From: Pontibacter sp. E15-1
GTDB taxonomy: Bacteria > Bacteroidota > Bacteroidia > Cytophagales > Hymenobacteraceae
DNA length: 64,000 nucleotides
Assembly (NCBI RefSeq): GCF_022601975.1
Contig: NZ_JAKVIR010000007.1
Coordinates: 45,954-109,953 of the forward strand
Direction of reading: 5' to 3'
In this document: piece by piece, positions 61,229-64,000 of the stretch
Layout of the letters: each line of letters begins with the position of its first letter
How positions within the stretch are numbered: the stretch's first letter is position 1
Notes under the pieces: generated by a model
Databases searched by the model: none
Seen by the model: the letters and a program-made list of their open reading frames with translations, nothing else
Told to the model about the DNA's origin: nothing
Program-made: the position numbers and the translations under genes

Positions 61229-61498
61229 CTATTAGGTATAACGCCCCGCCAATTATGCCTCCTAAAGAATAAAGCTAAACCTAAAGCCCTGGCTTTGCCG
61301 GTAATTTAACTTCGAAATCATCCCGAAAAGGTTTACTCACAAAAAGGGGTATGGAGGGGTATACATGCAGCCGCGGCTAATCACCAGCTGCTGAACCCAA
61401 GCCATACCCTCAAAATCCTGGAGTGCGCTTACAGCGTGTAAAGTATAGGTGCAATGCCGAAAGATGGTTACCTTCGCAGCAAAGCATTCGCAATTACT

Positions 61499-62044
61499 AT
61501 GAGTTTACCTATAGGTTATCCGGCCCCCGAAGAGTACCAGGGCTATGTTGGCGCTTATGTGCAGCAAGCACAAACAGAAGATCTGATTGAGGGGCTCACC
61601 GCCAGCTACGTCTTTATTATGGGCATGCTGCAGGGCCTGTCGGAGGAGCAACTGCTGCACCGTTATGCCGAAGGCAAGTGGAGTATAAAAGAGGTAATGG
61701 TGCACCTGATGGATGCCGAGCGCATTTTTGCCTACCGCGCTCTCCGCTTTGCCCGCCAGGACAAAACCGAGCTGCCCGGTTTCGATGAGAACAGTTTCGC
61801 AGTCTCCTCCAAGGCCGATGCCCGTGAGATTAACAGCATTCTGGCAGAGTACACGGCCGTGCGCACCGCCACCATCGAGCTCTTCAAAAGTTTTACCGGC
61901 GAGGATCTAACGCAAACCGGCACCGCCAGCGGCCTCACACTCAGCGTGCGTGCCCTGGGTTTCGTGACTTTGGGCCACGAAGTGCATCACCTCAAGATTA
62001 TCCGGGAGCGCTACCTGGCGCAAAGCCAAGAGCCCGCACACTAA
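61499..62044 (+). CDS. DinB-like superfamily protein
   Basis: 181 residues from ATG 61499 (MSLPIGYPAPEEYQGYVGAY). An upstream in-frame ATG at 61454 would precede the -7-like element at 61469-61476, so the later start is preferred. Four-helix-bundle features: GMLQGLSEEQLLHRYAEGKW, then MVHLMDAERIFAYRALRFAR and LGHEVHHLKIIRERYL, with the metal-binding His triad of DinB/YfiT proteins (one His in helix 2, two in the last helix). Many members are thiol-dependent transferases; the thiol and substrate are unknown here. Confidence 0.92.
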   Translation: MSLPIGYPAPEEYQGYVGAYVQQAQTEDLIEGLTASYVFIMGMLQGLSEEQLLHRYAEGKWSIKEVMVHLMDAERIFAYRALRFARQDKTELPGFDENSFAVSSKADAREINSILAEYTAVRTATIELFKSFTGEDLTQTGTASGLTLSVRALGFVTLGHEVHHLKIIRERYLAQSQEPAH

Positions 62045-62223
62045 ACGCAGGCGTTGGGGTATGGCTGCTGGATGTATGAATTAGGTGAATATTGTTAGTG
62101 ATAAACAGGTGTCTGCTGTTAAAATATGCTAATGTAAACAACAATCAGAAACGCTGAGAAGCTACCCGAGACCAGGCTGCCCTAAAACCTAGCCCCTGGA
62201 AACAAAAGCCGAAGTTATACCTG

Positions 62224-63738
62224 TTGCTCGCTGTTGGCCTGGCTGCCGCTATTGCCTTTGTCCGCTACGGTATCTTTAAAAACCATCGCGCTGCTGATTG
62301 GGCAGTTCATTACAAAGGCATCGGCACGGGCTCGTCTCCCCGCATGGCAGACTTGAATGACGACGGAGTGCTGGACATTGTTTTAGGGGCGGGAGGCGCT
62401 GAGAATGCACCCAGCGACACAGCTGTGATTGCCCTGGACGGCACTAATGGCGACATGCTCTGGCATGTTCCGGGGCGCAACCAGGTGGTGGGCTCCGCGC
62501 TTTTTTACGATATCACCGACGATGGCGTGCCGGATGTATACATCGGTGGCCGCACAGCCGAGCTGGTCGTGATTGATGGGGCTAGTGGTGAGGTGCTGTG
62601 GCGGTTTTTCCCGGCTGACCATACTCTGAATCCTGCTGACTCGGGCATCTATAATTTCTACAACCCCCAGCTTGTTTCAGACCAGGACCAGGATGGAAAA
62701 CAAGACCTGCTCATCTCGAACGGCGGGGACTATACCATCAAACCTTTTGACCCCAGGCGGCCACCGGGCAAGCTGTTGGTAGTGAGCAGCCGCACCGGCA
62801 AAACCCTGTCGGAAGCCAGGATGCCCGATGGCAGAGAGATCTATATGTCGGTGGTGAAGGTGCGCCTGAAGCCTGACGGAGAAGAGGAGGTTATTTTCGG
62901 CACGGGCGGCGAGACCATTGGCGGACATCTTTACCGGGTATCGCTGCAGGATGTGTTGAGTGGGGATCTATCCGAGGCGACAGTGCTGGCCACAGGCAAA
63001 AACAAAGGTTTCGTGGCGCCGCCTGCGCTGGCCGACATCACCGGAGACGGTATCTATGATGTGATCGCGAATGCCGTGGACGGGCGCACCATCGCCATCG
63101 CCGGGGCAACCGATTCGCTGCTGTGGAGCGTGGCGTTGCCGGGCACCGAAATATACTCCGGCCCAGCTATCGGGTATTTTAATGCGGATGAGGTGCCCGA
63201 CGTGTTCACCAACTACAGCATCGGCACATGGCCCATGATCAGGCGGTCTACCCAGCGGATGATAGACGGGCAAACCGGCCAGGTGCTGTTTTCAGATACG
63301 CTTGGCATTTTTTCCTGCGCCTCTCCGGTTGTGGCCGACTTCAACGAGGATGGAGCGGACGATGTGCTGTTTGTGGTCAACAACCTCGTGCGCCTCCACA
63401 AATACGATTACGATAAGAAGCATATCAACCAGCTGACGGTCTTCAATTTCCGGAACAATACCCATTACACGATAGGCGATACCTTGCCCGGCAGCAACCT
63501 GGCCAGCACCCCCTGGCTCGGAGACCTGGACGACGATGGAAAGCTGGACATCGTATCGACTTCGGTAGACCTGGACGGACAGAAAAACGATATTGACCGG
63601 CCTACCAACCTCCGGGTGTTCCATGTCAAAACTCCATACTTCATAAAAAATGAAATCAGGTGGGGGAGCTATATGGGAAGTAATTACGACGGGGTTTTCA
63701 GAACAGAGCAAAAGTCAACCATGGTAGGGAGGGAGTGA
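62224..63738 (+). CDS. FG-GAP/VCBS beta-propeller protein with N-terminal membrane anchor
   Basis: 504 residues from a TTG at 62224. The open frame continues upstream to a TGA at 62155 and encodes KPSPWKQKPKLYLL before the hydrophobic stretch, an ideal basic flank for a signal anchor. Yet no ATG, GTG or TTG exists in that extension, so the start is doubtful. After the anchor (about 1-18) the chain is built of FG-GAP-like blades: MADLNDDGVLDIVLGAGG, YDITDDGVPDVYIGG, LVSDQDQDGKQDLLISNGG, ADITGDGIYDVIAN, VADFNEDGADDVLFV and LGDLDDDGKLDIVSTS, each with a Ca-binding-type DxDxDG loop. PQQ-like text (DGTNGDMLWHVPG) is also present. Likely an envelope-anchored adhesion or binding protein. Confidence 0.75.
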   Translation: MLAVGLAAAIAFVRYGIFKNHRAADWAVHYKGIGTGSSPRMADLNDDGVLDIVLGAGGAENAPSDTAVIALDGTNGDMLWHVPGRNQVVGSALFYDITDDGVPDVYIGGRTAELVVIDGASGEVLWRFFPADHTLNPADSGIYNFYNPQLVSDQDQDGKQDLLISNGGDYTIKPFDPRRPPGKLLVVSSRTGKTLSEARMPDGREIYMSVVKVRLKPDGEEEVIFGTGGETIGGHLYRVSLQDVLSGDLSEATVLATGKNKGFVAPPALADITGDGIYDVIANAVDGRTIAIAGATDSLLWSVALPGTEIYSGPAIGYFNADEVPDVFTNYSIGTWPMIRRSTQRMIDGQTGQVLFSDTLGIFSCASPVVADFNEDGADDVLFVVNNLVRLHKYDYDKKHINQLTVFNFRNNTHYTIGDTLPGSNLASTPWLGDLDDDGKLDIVSTSVDLDGQKNDIDRPTNLRVFHVKTPYFIKNEIRWGSYMGSNYDGVFRTEQKSTMVGRE

Positions 63739-63896
63739 GGCCTCATGCCGTTGGTTTTAAGGAAGCGTTAGGCGTGTAATTACTTGAGATTAGTATTGGC
63801 TATATATAACTGAAGTGATTTTCCGGCTTCAGTTGAGTTACAATGGCAAAGTTGCTTATCTTATCCCCCAAAGTATATAACACACTCCCGCACCCG

Positions 63897-64000
63897 ATGC
63901 ACCTAACCCGAAGAAACGTTGGCCTCGTGCTGGCCCCCTTGCTTGCGCTGCTGGTATGGGCAATCACGCCGATGCTGGCCTATGAGGCCCGCACCGTCGC
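63897..64000 (+). CDS. N terminus of a probable DASS/SLC13-type transporter (cut by window end)
   Basis: 34 codons plus two bases to the window edge. MHLTRRNVGLVLAPLLALLV runs into a hydrophobic segment and then AITPMLAYEARTVA. The 'LAPLL...' membrane start followed by '-YEARTVA' resembles the N terminus of SLC13/DASS sodium-coupled dicarboxylate or sulfate symporters. A second in-frame ATG at 63843 would add 18 residues. With so little sequence the family is a guess. Confidence 0.5.
   Translation, partial: MHLTRRNVGLVLAPLLALLVWAITPMLAYEARTV

Larger units (their letters stand above)
61076..61498. other. Spacer before the DinB-like gene
   Basis: 423 bp without a gene. It contains the M14 terminator, the twin mini-hairpins at 61178-61228 and, at 61469-61476, TACCTTCG, a one-mismatch -7 element 22 bp before the chosen start of the next gene. 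Confidence 0.6.

Noticed and set aside
1..64000. tRNA, rRNA or prophage genes
   Set aside because: No tRNA cloverleaf with a TTCGA-type arm, no rRNA sequence and no phage structural or integrase gene was recognised when reading both strands; a dedicated search would be needed to exclude short RNAs.

Overview
The window looks like chromosomal DNA of a Cytophagales bacterium (phylum Bacteroidota), most likely a Pontibacter-like member of the Hymenobacteraceae. The evidence is type IX secretion (T9SS) C-terminal sorting domains on giant secreted proteins, a SusC/SusD pair, a BlaI/M56-TonB signalling pair, Bacteroidota-type promoters (TTTG, about 20 bases, TAnnTTTG) and a G+C content a little above 50 %. 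The species assignment is inference. No rRNA, tRNA, CRISPR array, prophage or transposase gene was recognised.

Layout. 1-9272: two giant multidomain T9SS cargo proteins, the first cut by the window edge. They share a GC-rich repeat module. 9543-10460: a lipoprotein that resembles a TIM-barrel glycoside hydrolase. 10541-25470: a surface-glycan biosynthesis locus on the + strand. It holds three GT4 glycosyltransferases, a fused ADH-like/Gfo-Idh-MocA oxidoreductase, a non-hydrolysing UDP-GlcNAc 2-epimerase, a heparinase II/III-family protein without a signal peptide, a PglC-like phosphoglycosyl transferase, two NeuD-like acyltransferases, a DegT aminotransferase and a CapD/PglF-like membrane 4,6-dehydratase. 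Dehydratase, aminotransferase, acetyltransferase and phosphoglycosyl transferase together match the steps that make and load a bacillosamine-type diacetamido sugar on undecaprenyl phosphate. No flippase, polymerase or export protein lies in the window.

25605-43254 is mostly housekeeping: fumarylacetoacetase, Mrp and NifU-domain Fe-S proteins, a macro-domain protein, DNA primase, RibBA, an ABC-2 exporter, DUF72, HAD and YdcF proteins, an M14 peptidase, DoxX and SurE. Its intergenic spacers carry a family of about 46-bp palindromes and a symmetric 161-bp MITE-like element. 43393-50252 (minus strand) holds a TonB-domain lipoprotein, an M56/BlaR1-TonB protein and a BlaI repressor with two adjacent 16-bp operator-like dyads, then an orphan SusD/SusC pair. 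50513-64000 holds a histidine phosphatase, a GNAT acetyltransferase, two more glycosyltransferases, a NUDIX hydrolase, a nitroreductase-pirin pair behind a clear promoter/operator, a DUF2459 protein, a second M14 peptidase, a DinB-like protein, an FG-GAP propeller protein without a convincing start codon, and the first codons of a probable transporter.

The best leads for something undescribed are the exactly symmetric 161-bp element and its palindrome relatives, the non-secreted heparinase-family protein inside a biosynthetic locus, and the near-identical GC-rich modules in the giant T9SS proteins beside that locus. All functions are read from sequence motifs by eye; no database search was run.
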